Source: JBAUHN01 sp049680295 (GTDB lineage Bacteria; Pseudomonadota; Alphaproteobacteria; Rhodobacterales; Rhodobacteraceae). From it: 9,037 nucleotides of DNA. The stretch lies in the NCBI GenBank assembly GCA_049680295.1, contig JBAUHN010000269.1, forward strand, positions 1 through 9,037, given 5' to 3'. This document shows, piece by piece, positions 1 through 8,242 of the stretch. The notes beneath the pieces were generated by a model that ran no database searches, was not told the origin of the DNA, and saw only the letters and a program-made list of their open reading frames with translations. The stretch's first letter is position 1. Each line of letters opens with the position of its first letter. Made by a program: the position numbers and the translations under genes.

Positions 1-2099
1 CATATACACTATCCAGTGGCCGCCCGCAGAAGCTGGGCGCGCACCATGACGGAAACGGCGTAAATTTCGCCGTGTTCTCAGAGCATGCCAGCAAGATCGA
101 ATTGTGCCTGTTTACACCTGATGGCACGCGCGAGACGTCGCGCATCGCATTGCCGGAAAGGACCGGTCCGATTTGGCATGGCTATCTGGAAAACCTGCCC
201 GCAGGCACGCTTTATGGATACCGGGCGCATGGAGCTTATGCACCGCAGCAGGGCCACCGGTTCAATCCAAACAAACTGCTGCTTGATCCTTACACCCGCG
301 AGCTTTTTGGCGGTTGGATCAACGATCCAGCAACCTTGGGCTATGACGTAGGTGACCCGCAGGAAGACCTGTCATTCGACACCCGTGACAGCGCCCGCTT
401 TGTGCCTAAATCCGTCGTGTCAGACCCGGCGCTGTTTACGGGTTTGAAATGCGGTCAACATACCCCCTCAGATCTTGATCTGATCTATGAGGCCCATCCC
501 AAGGGGTTGAGCCAGGTAAACCCCGACGTGCCGGAAGCCCTGCGTGGCACCTATGAAGGGCTGGCATCAGACGCGATGCTTGACCACTTATCGGGCCTCG
601 GCGTGCAGGCCATTGAACTGCTGCCCGTTCACAGTTTTGTCGACGACAAGTTCCTGATCGAACGCGGGCTTACGAACTACTGGGGCTATAATTCCATCGG
701 TTTTTTTGCCCCCGAACCCCGGTACTTTGGCCCGGATGGTTTGAAAGGGTTCAGGGCTATGGTTGATCGGTTCCATACAGCCGGGATTGAGGTCATTTTG
801 GACGTGGTTTACAACCACACCGCCGAAGGCGATCAGCGCGGTCCCACATTGTCTTTTCGCGGTCTCGACAACGCGTCTTACTACCGCCTGTCAGCAGGTC
901 AGCCGCGTTACTACGTCAACGACACCGGCTGCGGCAATACGTTGAATGTGTCGCACCCTTTTGTGCTGCGCATGGTGCTGGACAGCCTGCGGTTCTGGGT
1001 CGAATGTATGGGAATAGACGGGTTCCGGTTTGATCTGGCCACGACCCTGGGCCGTGAACATTATGGTTTTGATCCCAATGGCGGGTTTTTTGACGCGTTG
1101 CGGCAAGACCCGGTTCTGGCCAACGTACGAATGATTGCAGAGCCGTGGGACATCGGGCCGGGCGGTTACCGCTTGGGTGAATTTCCGCATGAATTTTCCG
1201 AATGGAATGACAGCTACCGCGATACCGTGCGCCGCTACTGGCGCGGCGATGCCCATAGCGCGCAGGAACTTGGCGCACGCCTATTGGGATCTGCCGATAA
1301 ATTCGATTCTGCGGGTCGGCGCAGTGGATCATCGGTGAACTTTCTGGCCTCGCACGATGGCTTTACACTGGCCGATACGACGCAATATTCCCAGCGCCAC
1401 AATGAGGCGAATACCGAAAACAATCGCGATGGCCATCATTCAAATTACAGCGACAATTGCGGCGTTGAGGGGGAAACCGACGATCAGGACATTCGCCAGA
1501 CGCGCAGCCGCCGCCAACGCAACATGCTGGCGACGCTGTTTTTATCCCAGGGCACGCCGATGCTGCTGGCAGGCGATGAGATCGCCAATTCACAACAGGG
1601 CAACAACAACGCCTATTGTCAGGACAATGACATTGGCTGGGTCAACTGGGATCGTGCGGATCGCGAAATGCAATCTTTTGTCCAAAGCCTGTCAGCATTC
1701 CGCCGCGACCACCTTGCCCTGCGCCAAAGCCGGTTTTTGCATGGGGCTGCACGCCCCCAGGACGGACACCCCGACGTCAGCTGGACCGATTTCAACGGTG
1801 CAAAGCTTGAATGGCGTGATCCGGGGCTTGCCAACCTCTGCCTGACTCTGCGCTGTTCTGCCGAAGCCCCGGATTTCGAGGTGGAAGGCGACGTTGTCTT
1901 TATTGTTTTCAATCGCAGCCCCGAAAAGGGGCACGTGATTTTACCAAGCGTGCCCGATGGGCAATATTGGGTCCGCGCAATTGACACTGACAAACACGAT
2001 CAGGGCGCGTTTTGCGAATTGGAATGCGATGATGCCATTGTGGCGGGCCAATCCGTCGTGGCCTTTGTCCTGAAATCACCGGATGAGGCGCTGAAATGA
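1..2099 (+). CDS. glgX: Glycogen debranching enzyme GlgX, 5' end missing
   Basis: GlgX is a cytoplasmic GH13 isoamylase-type enzyme that hydrolyses alpha-1,6 branches, preferring the short stubs left on phosphorylase-limit glycogen. The reading frame is open from base 3 and gives 698 codons to the TGA at 2097-2099. The residues before the GTG at 72 (GRPQKLGAHHDGNGVNF at 18-68) match the conserved GlgX N-terminus, so that GTG is not the start. Compared with E. coli GlgX from memory, only a few codons are probably missing. An N-terminal CBM48-like segment (WHGYL, GHRFNPNKLLLDP) precedes the barrel. The four GH13 regions are present: DVVYNH (about 801-818), GFRFDLA with nucleophile Asp at 1032-1034, AEPWD with acid/base Glu at 1140-1142, and SHDG with Asp at 1356-1358. 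GNNNAYCQDN (about 1599-1629) is typical of GlgX. It overlaps malQ by 4 nt. The assignment to GlgX rather than TreX rests on overall similarity and operon context. Confidence 0.96.
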   Translation, partial: YTLSSGRPQKLGAHHDGNGVNFAVFSEHASKIELCLFTPDGTRETSRIALPERTGPIWHGYLENLPAGTLYGYRAHGAYAPQQGHRFNPNKLLLDPYTRELFGGWINDPATLGYDVGDPQEDLSFDTRDSARFVPKSVVSDPALFTGLKCGQHTPSDLDLIYEAHPKGLSQVNPDVPEALRGTYEGLASDAMLDHLSGLGVQAIELLPVHSFVDDKFLIERGLTNYWGYNSIGFFAPEPRYFGPDGLKGFRAMVDRFHTAGIEVILDVVYNHTAEGDQRGPTLSFRGLDNASYYRLSAGQPRYYVNDTGCGNTLNVSHPFVLRMVLDSLRFWVECMGIDGFRFDLATTLGREHYGFDPNGGFFDALRQDPVLANVRMIAEPWDIGPGGYRLGEFPHEFSEWNDSYRDTVRRYWRGDAHSAQELGARLLGSADKFDSAGRRSGSSVNFLASHDGFTLADTTQYSQRHNEANTENNRDGHHSNYSDNCGVEGETDDQDIRQTRSRRQRNMLATLFLSQGTPMLLAGDEIANSQQGNNNAYCQDNDIGWVNWDRADREMQSFVQSLSAFRRDHLALRQSRFLHGAARPQDGHPDVSWTDFNGAKLEWRDPGLANLCLTLRCSAEAPDFEVEGDVVFIVFNRSPEKGHVILPSVPDGQYWVRAIDTDKHDQGAFCELECDDAIVAGQSVVAFVLKSPDEALK

Positions 2100-4078
2100 C
2101 CGTCGATCATGCTTTGGCGGCTTTGGCCGACCTATGTGGGATTTTGCCCAGATATCACGATCTGCAAGGTGGTGAGCACATAGCATCACCCGCCACACAA
2201 AAGGCGTTGCTGGCCGCCAACGGGTTGGACGTGTCGGATGAAGGGGCCATTTACGCCTCTCTTGCGGCCGTTCGCCACGCCATAGAAGATCGGTGGTTCC
2301 CCGAAGAGGTCATTGTCGAAAGCGGCATCGAGACGCCGCAGAGTTTCGGACTGGGCGCTGTGTGGCACCTGCGCCCGGACGGGGATGCAGCGATCATCGC
2401 TGAAGGCGGGCCAGGGGACCACATCACGTTGCCGTCTTTGCCGTCAGGCATCTATGAGCTGACAGCAACGACGCCGGACCGCACCGAGGTTGTGACTGTT
2501 TTGGTGGCGCCCCGCCGGCTGCCCTTGATTGAGGCGCTGACAGGGTTGGACCGTATGTGGGGTTTGAATTTCGCGCTATATGGCCTGTCGTCATCGCGCA
2601 ACGCAGGATTGGGCGATTTTGCGGATCTTGGCGATATTGCAGCCATCGCCGGCGCACAGGGTGCCGCGTTTCTGGGCATTAACCCACTGCATAATATGGG
2701 CTACAGCGATCTGGATGCGATCAGCCCCTATTCGCCATCGCATCGCGGGTTTCTGAACACGGCATACATTGCGCTGGATGCCATTCCGGGCCTGGATCAC
2801 AGCGTTGATATGGTTGAATTGACTGCCCTCAGGCAGGCAGCCACGGTGCAATATGGCGACCACAAACGCACGCATAATGCGGCGTTGGAGGCGCTTTTTG
2901 CAGTCTTCCAGAAAACAGCGCCGCCCGAGAAAAAATCGGATTTCGACGCATTCAGGAATAAGGGTGCCGCGCAACTGACCCGTTTTGCACAGTTTGAGGT
3001 GCTGTGTGAAACATACGGTACCGACTGGCGGAAATGGCCCGCGAAAACCAAAGCCCCGTCAAAAGCCCGGCTCGAATTTCACATGTGGTTGCAATGGGTC
3101 GCAAATGTGCAATTGGGCGCCGCACAGAACGCGGCCAGATCTGCCGGAATGCCATTCGGTCTGTACCTTGATCTTGCTGTCGGCCCGCGCCGCGATGGCG
3201 CCGAAAGCTGGTGTGAGCAATCGTCAATTGCCAAGGGTGTGTCCATCGGCGCACCGCCAGATCAGCTTAGCCCCGAAGGTCAAAACTGGGATCTTGCGGC
3301 CTTCGCGCCGCGAAAACTCAAGGCGCAGCGCTACGCGCCATTGCGCCGCATTCTGGCCCAGACCATGCGCTTTGCCGGGATCATCCGCATAGATCATGTG
3401 CTTGGGCTGAACCGCAGTTTCTGGATTCCGGACGATGGCAGCCCCGGCGGCTACATCCAGCAAAACTTCGAGGCGCTTTTGGCCGTCATCAAGATCGAGG
3501 CCGAGCGTCATAACTGTGTTGTCATTGGCGAAGATCTGGGGCTTGTGCCAAACGGATTTCGCGACACCATGCGCGACAACGGATTTTATGGCTATTCGGT
3601 TCTGCAATACGAAAAAGACGACCATGGCGCGCTTAGCAATCCCGGCCAAGGCCCCGGTCAGGTGCTGTCGTGCTTTGCAACACATGACACCCCGACGGTG
3701 CGCGGCTATGAGGTCGGTCGCGACATCGAATGGTGGCACAAATTATCGTGGATTGACGCGCAGACCGCCGCCGACTTGCAACATCGACGCGCAGAAGACG
3801 TGGCCGCGTTCATGCCCAGGGCCGATTTTCAAACTAGTGTCCACAGCATTCTGGCGCAATCAAACGCCGGGCTGGTCGCGGTTCAGCTTGATGACGTGCT
3901 AGGCGCCACAGAGGCGCAGAATTTGCCCGGCACAATTGACCAACATCCAAACTGGCGTCGCAAATATGACGTCGCAATAGAAGACCTGCCCAATGACGCG
4001 CGACTGGATCTGATTGCCACCATGATGCGCGACGCAGGCCGCGCAATTTTAAAGGAGGGACATTCAAATGAAGACTGA
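2096..4078 (+). CDS. malQ: 4-alpha-glucanotransferase (amylomaltase)
   Basis: MalQ is a GH77 disproportionating enzyme that transfers alpha-1,4-glucan segments between malto-oligosaccharides and releases glucose. The protein is 660 aa, close to the usual size of bacterial MalQ with an N-terminal extension. Residues 1-140 form that variable extension (GIYEL, VLVAPRRLP). The catalytic barrel begins near residue 152 (MWGLNFALYGL) and includes SPYSPSHRGFLN at 210-221. The catalytic residues are Asp433 in RIDH (nucleophile, codon 3392), Glu479 in GEDLG (codon 3530) and Asp531 in THDTP (codon 3686). Their spacing is close to that of the E. coli enzyme. The C-terminal family motif DDVLGATEAQNLPGT is present. 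The ATG overlaps the glgX stop (ATGA at 2096-2099), with GAGG at 2085-2088 and a 7-nt spacer. The gene ends inside the start region of pgm. Sitting between glgX and pgm, it probably recycles the oligosaccharides that GlgX releases. Confidence 0.97.
   Translation: MTVDHALAALADLCGILPRYHDLQGGEHIASPATQKALLAANGLDVSDEGAIYASLAAVRHAIEDRWFPEEVIVESGIETPQSFGLGAVWHLRPDGDAAIIAEGGPGDHITLPSLPSGIYELTATTPDRTEVVTVLVAPRRLPLIEALTGLDRMWGLNFALYGLSSSRNAGLGDFADLGDIAAIAGAQGAAFLGINPLHNMGYSDLDAISPYSPSHRGFLNTAYIALDAIPGLDHSVDMVELTALRQAATVQYGDHKRTHNAALEALFAVFQKTAPPEKKSDFDAFRNKGAAQLTRFAQFEVLCETYGTDWRKWPAKTKAPSKARLEFHMWLQWVANVQLGAAQNAARSAGMPFGLYLDLAVGPRRDGAESWCEQSSIAKGVSIGAPPDQLSPEGQNWDLAAFAPRKLKAQRYAPLRRILAQTMRFAGIIRIDHVLGLNRSFWIPDDGSPGGYIQQNFEALLAVIKIEAERHNCVVIGEDLGLVPNGFRDTMRDNGFYGYSVLQYEKDDHGALSNPGQGPGQVLSCFATHDTPTVRGYEVGRDIEWWHKLSWIDAQTAADLQHRRAEDVAAFMPRADFQTSVHSILAQSNAGLVAVQLDDVLGATEAQNLPGTIDQHPNWRRKYDVAIEDLPNDARLDLIATMMRDAGRAILKEGHSNED
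4051..4058 (+). promoter_or_regulatory. Strong ribosome binding site for pgm
   Basis: AAAGGAGG lies inside the 3' end of malQ, 9 nt before the ATG at 4068. It is the best Shine-Dalgarno match among the genes of this window and fixes the pgm start. It suggests pgm is initiated efficiently in its own right as well as by coupling to malQ. Confidence 0.85.
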
Positions 4079-5699
4079 GATTATCAGCACCACCCCGATT
4101 GCAGGGCAAATGCCCGGCACCTCTGGCCTGCGCAAAAAAACCCGCGTCTTTATGGAACCGCACTATCTTGAGAATTTCATTCAGGCGACGTTTGATGCCA
4201 TCGGCGGTGGGTCCGGCAAAAGTTTCGTTGTTGGCGGCGACGGGCGGTATTTCAACAGACAGGCCATTCAAACGATCCTGAAAATGGCCGCCGCAAACGG
4301 GGCAAGATCGGTGATCGTCGGACAGGACGGCATTTTGTCAACGCCCGCCGCGTCGCATCTGATCCGGCTGAACAAGGCGGATGGTGGCTTTATCCTGTCT
4401 GCCAGCCACAATCCCGGCGGCATAGACGAAGATTTCGGCGTCAAGTTCAACGCCGAAAACGGCGGCCCCGCGCCTGAGAAACTGACTGCCCGGATTTTCA
4501 AGGCGACCGAGGCGATCAGCCAGTACAAGATCACCGATGCCGATGATATTGATCTGGGCCAGCCTGCAGTCAGCCAGCAGGGTGACATGACAATCACCGT
4601 CGTTGACCCGGTTGAAAACTATCAGACGTTGATGGAAACGCTGTTTGATTTCGATGCGATCCGTGCCTTGTTTGCGAACGGGTTTACGATGCGGTTCGAT
4701 GCCATGCATGCGGTGACCGGCCCCTATGCAACAGCGATACTGGAAAAGACACTGGGTGCCGCTGCAGGCACGGTGATCAACGGTGTCCCGCTTGAGGATT
4801 TTGGCAAAGGCCACCCCGACCCGAACCCGATTTGGGCAAAACCGTTGGTGGATTTGATGATGTCTGACAGCGCACCTGATCTGGGGGCCGCGTCTGATGG
4901 CGATGGTGACCGCAATATGATCGTGGGTCGAGGTGCCTATGTCACACCCTCTGACAGCCTTGCTGTGCTTTGCGCAAACGCGCATCTTGCACCCGCCTAT
5001 AAAGACGGTCTTGCCGGGATCGCGCGGTCGATGCCGACCAGTGCTGCCAGCGACAGAGTTGCGGAAAAACTTGGGATCGGTGCCTATGAAACACCGACCG
5101 GCTGGAAATTCTTTGGCAATCTTCTGGATGCCGGGAAAGTCACAATTTGCGGCGAGGAAAGTGCCGGGACCGGGTCAAACCATGTGCGTGAAAAAGACGG
5201 GTTATGGGCCGTTTTACTATGGCTGAACATCCTTGCGGTGCGCAAACAATCAGTCGCCGACATCGTGACAGAGCATTGGCAAAGCTTTGGGCGCGACTAT
5301 TATTCGCGCTATGATTACGAAGATGTGCCATCAGAAAAAGCAAACCAGTTGATGGAGTCCTTGCGCGCGAAATTGGCCGATCTAACAGGTCAAATCCATG
5401 AAGGCCTGCGTGTCACTTCGGCGGATGAATTTTCCTATCACGATCCGGTTGATGGATCACTTAGCGAAAACCAGGGCGTTCGCATCGCGTTTCAGGGCGG
5501 TGGACGCGCCGTATTCCGGCTGTCCGGCACCGGCACCCAAGGCGCCACGCTGCGTTTGTATCTTGAACAATATTCCGGACGGGGGGGCGATATCGGATTG
5601 GACACGCAACTGGCTTTGCAACAGGTCAGATGTGCGGCGCAGGCAATTTGTGACATGCAGATGATGATCGGACGCACGAAACCTGACGTGATCACCTGA
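4068..5699 (+). CDS. pgm: Phosphoglucomutase (alpha-D-glucose-1-phosphate specific)
   Basis: Pgm interconverts glucose-1-phosphate and glucose-6-phosphate through a phosphoserine enzyme, joining glycogen synthesis and breakdown to glycolysis. The protein is 543 aa, full length for the alpha-D-phosphohexomutase family, and resembles eukaryotic PGM1-type enzymes (TTPIAGQMPGTSGLRKKTRVF near the N-terminus). The active-site loop is SASHNPGG with phospho-Ser113 (codon 4404). The Mg2+ loop DGDGDR has Asp277, Asp279 and Asp281 (codons 4896-4910). The sugar-binding loop GEESAG is at 362-367, and the phosphate-binding RLSGTGTQG begins at Arg484 (codon 5517). All four functional loops are intact. The GGPAPE motif after the serine loop also fits PGM1-type enzymes rather than phosphomannomutase (ManB) or phosphoglucosamine mutase (GlmM). 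The start codon lies 11 nt inside malQ behind a strong ribosome binding site. The gene ends 13 nt from the end of the convergent histidine kinase gene. Confidence 0.97.
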   Translation: MKTEIISTTPIAGQMPGTSGLRKKTRVFMEPHYLENFIQATFDAIGGGSGKSFVVGGDGRYFNRQAIQTILKMAAANGARSVIVGQDGILSTPAASHLIRLNKADGGFILSASHNPGGIDEDFGVKFNAENGGPAPEKLTARIFKATEAISQYKITDADDIDLGQPAVSQQGDMTITVVDPVENYQTLMETLFDFDAIRALFANGFTMRFDAMHAVTGPYATAILEKTLGAAAGTVINGVPLEDFGKGHPDPNPIWAKPLVDLMMSDSAPDLGAASDGDGDRNMIVGRGAYVTPSDSLAVLCANAHLAPAYKDGLAGIARSMPTSAASDRVAEKLGIGAYETPTGWKFFGNLLDAGKVTICGEESAGTGSNHVREKDGLWAVLLWLNILAVRKQSVADIVTEHWQSFGRDYYSRYDYEDVPSEKANQLMESLRAKLADLTGQIHEGLRVTSADEFSYHDPVDGSLSENQGVRIAFQGGGRAVFRLSGTGTQGATLRLYLEQYSGRGGDIGLDTQLALQQVRCAAQAICDMQMMIGRTKPDVIT

Positions 5700-5717
5700 T
5701 GCTTGTTTGCGATCAGG
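5695..5717. terminator. Weak inverted repeat at the convergent gene junction
   Basis: CCTGAT (5695-5700) and ATCAGG (5712-5717) are exact reverse complements around an 11-nt loop. The stem contains the stop codons of both convergent genes (pgm TGA 5697-5699; kinase TGA, read as TCA, 5713-5715). It is only 6 bp long and has no T-run on either side. It does not meet the usual criteria for an intrinsic terminator. It is listed because nothing else in the 13-nt gap could stop transcription. Confidence 0.2.
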
Positions 5718-7161
5718 CGCTGCGCGACGGCAATTGAATGACAAAGACAGCGCCGTTTAGACTGCTGGGTTCATAGCGGATCGTTCCGCCATGGGCGACG
5801 ATGACCCGGTGGCACAGCGAAAGCCCGACACCGGTTCCTTTGCCCACGGGCTTTGTTGTGAACAACGGATCAAAAATACGCGTGACGATGGCGTCATCAA
5901 CTCCGGGGCCGTTGTCTGAAACAGTGATGCAGACCATGTTGGTTTTAGGTTCCTGAAACCCGGTCAATGTGATTGTGTCGCCGACGTCACTGCCTTCGAT
6001 GGCGTGGATTGCATTGGTCAATAGGTTTATCAAAACCTGCGCGATCTGCACGTCGTCGACCATCAGTTCAGGCAAATTGTCAGAGACATCCGATCTGATT
6101 GAAATGCCGGCGGTGCGCGCCAATGACCCCACTGCATCCAATGCCACATCGGCAATGCTTTGCACTGATGTGGATTTGGGGTTCAGCGGTTCCTGCCGCG
6201 CCATTGCCAAAAACGACCGCACTATTTTCACGCAGCGTTCGGCCGCATTGCTTAGCTTGTCTATTCTGGTTTCCTGATCTGTCCCTTCCAGATCTTCGCG
6301 CAATATTTCTGTGTTTCCTACAATGATCGACAGTGGATTGTTCAATTCATGTGCAACCCCGGCCAGAAGCTCTCCCAATGCGGACATTTTTTCCGCCTGA
6401 AACACCTGGCTGCGCTGTTGCGCCAATTCGGCCTGAACAGCAAAAATGCCCGTCAGGTCCTCCATATTGGAGACGATCACATCTTCGCCACGGTAGTCGA
6501 TCAGGCGGGCGGAGATGCCCGAAGGGAACTCTGTACCGTCGGCCCTCAGGCCCGTGACGCGCATGTCATCAACCCGCGCATCGGGCAAAAGAGCGGTGAT
6601 GAAATCAGCGCGTTCTTCGCGTTTTGCAAAGTGGGAAAAACTGCTTTTGGACGCCCCCAGCAGGGTGGTGGCGGCGGGGGACCGATAGATGATCTGCCCG
6701 TCGCCAATACGCGACATCGTCAAACAGGCGGGGCAGGCTTCAAGCACTTTGCTTAGCAAAACCTCAACCTCACGCTCGGCTTCGGTGCGATTGGCGGATG
6801 CCTCGACCGGGGATTGCGTCAGCATGAACCCACCCTCGGACGTGGCGTTCATGCGGATGCGAAAGCTTTTGCCAGTGTCTTTTTGAAACGTCAGATGATG
6901 CACGTCTTGGTCATGCTGTAAAAGGTCGGCCTCAAAAACACCAAGTGTTCGGCAGGCGTCGGATGTCAGCGCGCCTTGCATCTCTGCCTCGCGCAGGAAA
7001 ATATCCCACGAGGTGCCGGGAGTAAGGAAATTCCGAAGCGGCGCGTTGACATCATGAAACGCGGCATTTGCCACCAAAAGATGGGCGTCCCGGTCGAAAA
7101 GAACAACTGCATCGTTCAGACCGGCCAAAGCATCCAGCAAAAGAGGATCAAGCGCGCGCAC
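5713..7161 (-). CDS. Soluble PAS-PAS sensor histidine kinase
   Basis: This 482-aa protein has no signal peptide and no membrane segment, so it should sense a cytoplasmic cue. A first PAS-like domain spans about 1-115 (DAVVLFDRDAHLLVANAAF) and a second about 135-238 (DGQIIYRSPAATTLLG). A short coiled-coil linker (about 238-258) leads to the dimerisation domain GVAHELNNPL with phospho-acceptor His271 (codon 6351-6349). The ATPase domain has the N box (LINLLTNAIHAIE), G1 (DNGPG, 416-420), F box (IFDPLFTTKP) and G2 (GKGTGVGLSL, 440-449), all intact, so it should be an active kinase. The start is GTG at 7161. An in-frame TAA two codons upstream excludes an earlier start, and AAGGA with a 10-nt spacer precedes it. 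There is no receiver domain or DNA-binding domain, and no response regulator lies in the window. It follows the cyclase-like gene by 13 nt and is probably co-transcribed with it and the globin. Confidence 0.93.
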   Translation of the reverse strand: MRALDPLLLDALAGLNDAVVLFDRDAHLLVANAAFHDVNAPLRNFLTPGTSWDIFLREAEMQGALTSDACRTLGVFEADLLQHDQDVHHLTFQKDTGKSFRIRMNATSEGGFMLTQSPVEASANRTEAEREVEVLLSKVLEACPACLTMSRIGDGQIIYRSPAATTLLGASKSSFSHFAKREERADFITALLPDARVDDMRVTGLRADGTEFPSGISARLIDYRGEDVIVSNMEDLTGIFAVQAELAQQRSQVFQAEKMSALGELLAGVAHELNNPLSIIVGNTEILREDLEGTDQETRIDKLSNAAERCVKIVRSFLAMARQEPLNPKSTSVQSIADVALDAVGSLARTAGISIRSDVSDNLPELMVDDVQIAQVLINLLTNAIHAIEGSDVGDTITLTGFQEPKTNMVCITVSDNGPGVDDAIVTRIFDPLFTTKPVGKGTGVGLSLCHRVIVAHGGTIRYEPSSLNGAVFVIQLPSRSA

Positions 7162-7171
7162 CTGTTAGCAA

Positions 7172-7176
7172 TCCTT
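7172..7176 (-). promoter_or_regulatory. Ribosome binding site for the histidine kinase
   Basis: AAGGA on the - strand overlaps the TAA stop of the upstream cyclase-like gene (7177-7175) and sits 10 nt before the GTG at 7161. It supports both the GTG start and translational coupling of the two genes. Confidence 0.65.
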
Positions 7177-8242
7177 ACAATTGTTGTTGTGATGTGCCTG
7201 CTGCCGCACCCTCAGGTAACGCAGAAACGCTAAGTGCTGCTTTTGCATGGCCACCGTTGGGGTGCTGGCTTTCCAGTTCGGTCAGCGCAAACTGCCCGTC
7301 CAATGCTTCGGCAATGGACGGGTCTGCGGCAATCGTCATCGCATCTGCAACGCGGCGCAATTCCAATGCTCGGATTACCGCCGGGCCAAAGACATCGTAG
7401 ATGTATTTCTGCACCCCCACGACCGACCCGATAACAGACCCGGATGCAATGCCGATCCTTGCGTGCCACTTAATTGGATGGCTGGTGTTGCGCTGGTTCA
7501 AATAGCGCAAAAAGCGGACGCTGGCATTGGCAATGGCCGTTGCATGGTCAATCGCTGGATCAGGTACACCAGCAACAGCGATGTAATTATCACCGTTAGT
7601 GCGGATACGCTCGCAGGAAAATTGCTCTCCTATTCGGTCGAATGCGCCGTAAATATCATTCAGTTCGCTGACGATAACGCTGGGATCATTGGCCTCCAGC
7701 AATTCTTCAAAGTTCACGAATTTCAGCGCCAGAACGGACACAGGTTCGAACACCCGCGGGGCGACGATCCCGGAGGATTTGTATTCTTCATAGGCGGTGC
7801 GCGGCATGATGTTCAAAAGCAGCTTTTCAACCTGCTCTTTTTCGCGCTTTATCTCGCGAGTGTTGCGTTCGACCATCATCGAATAGCTGTCGATCATGGA
7901 TTCCAGTTCTTTGATGCGGGTGATATTCTGGCACACCAGAATGGCGATTTTTTCGCCCGCGTCGATGGCGTGATTGAACTCCATCGCGACGGTCATGGTG
8001 CGGCGCCGGATCTTAAACGACGCCTCGGTCGTATGCCGCCCGTCAGCAGCCAGCGCATTGCTCAGCGCATCAATATCCAGGGTCGGGAACAGATCCGCCA
8101 GTTTCAGGCTTGCGTCGGCTGGCCCAAACCATTCCACAAATGTGTCATTGCGAAACTTCAGCTTCAGCGTTTTCAGGTCAATCAACGCAACACCAACGCC
8201 GATAGCACGCAATAACTGCTCGTTGATCGCCTCAATCGACAT
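7175..8242 (-). CDS. PAS plus degenerate class III cyclase-homology protein
   Basis: From the ATG at 8242 the protein is 355 aa. Residues about 5-110 form a PAS-like sensor domain (GVALIDLKTLKLKFRNDTFVE). A charged helical linker follows (about 110-148), ending in the signalling-helix motif typical of class III cyclases (EKLLLNIMPRTAYEEY). The cyclase-homology domain runs from about 166 to 325; RIGIASGSVIGSVVG and YDVFGPAV identify the family. Catalytic positions are damaged. The first metal Asp is Lys174 (codon 7723-7721), the purine-selecting Lys is Arg214, the ribose-binding Asn is Ile290 and the triphosphate-binding Arg is Glu294. Only the second metal Asp (Asp218) and the second purine-contact Asp (Asp283) remain. 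It is therefore probably not a working adenylate or guanylate cyclase; this is an inference from motif alignment by eye. The ATG has GGGG with a 7-nt spacer and overlaps the globin gene by 11 nt. An upstream TTG at 8257 lacks a ribosome binding site. Confidence 0.88.
   Translation of the reverse strand: MSIEAINEQLLRAIGVGVALIDLKTLKLKFRNDTFVEWFGPADASLKLADLFPTLDIDALSNALAADGRHTTEASFKIRRRTMTVAMEFNHAIDAGEKIAILVCQNITRIKELESMIDSYSMMVERNTREIKREKEQVEKLLLNIMPRTAYEEYKSSGIVAPRVFEPVSVLALKFVNFEELLEANDPSVIVSELNDIYGAFDRIGEQFSCERIRTNGDNYIAVAGVPDPAIDHATAIANASVRFLRYLNQRNTSHPIKWHARIGIASGSVIGSVVGVQKYIYDVFGPAVIRALELRRVADAMTIAADPSIAEALDGQFALTELESQHPNGGHAKAALSVSALPEGAAAGTSQQQL

Noticed and set aside
72..74. GTG as the start of glgX
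   Set aside because: The frame is open back to base 3 and encodes the conserved GlgX N-terminal motif, so the start is outside the window.
4338..4985. 215-codon - strand open frame inside pgm
   Set aside because: It is a shadow of pgm, which carries all family motifs on the + strand.
7247..8215. Long open frame on the + strand opposite the cyclase-like gene (322 codons)
   Set aside because: It mirrors the - strand gene, whose PAS and cyclase motifs are clear. Its translation has no recognisable domain and a composition typical of antisense frames.
7175..8242. Calling this gene a functional adenylate or guanylate cyclase
   Set aside because: The required Asp, Asn and Arg are replaced, so an enzymatic name would mislead.
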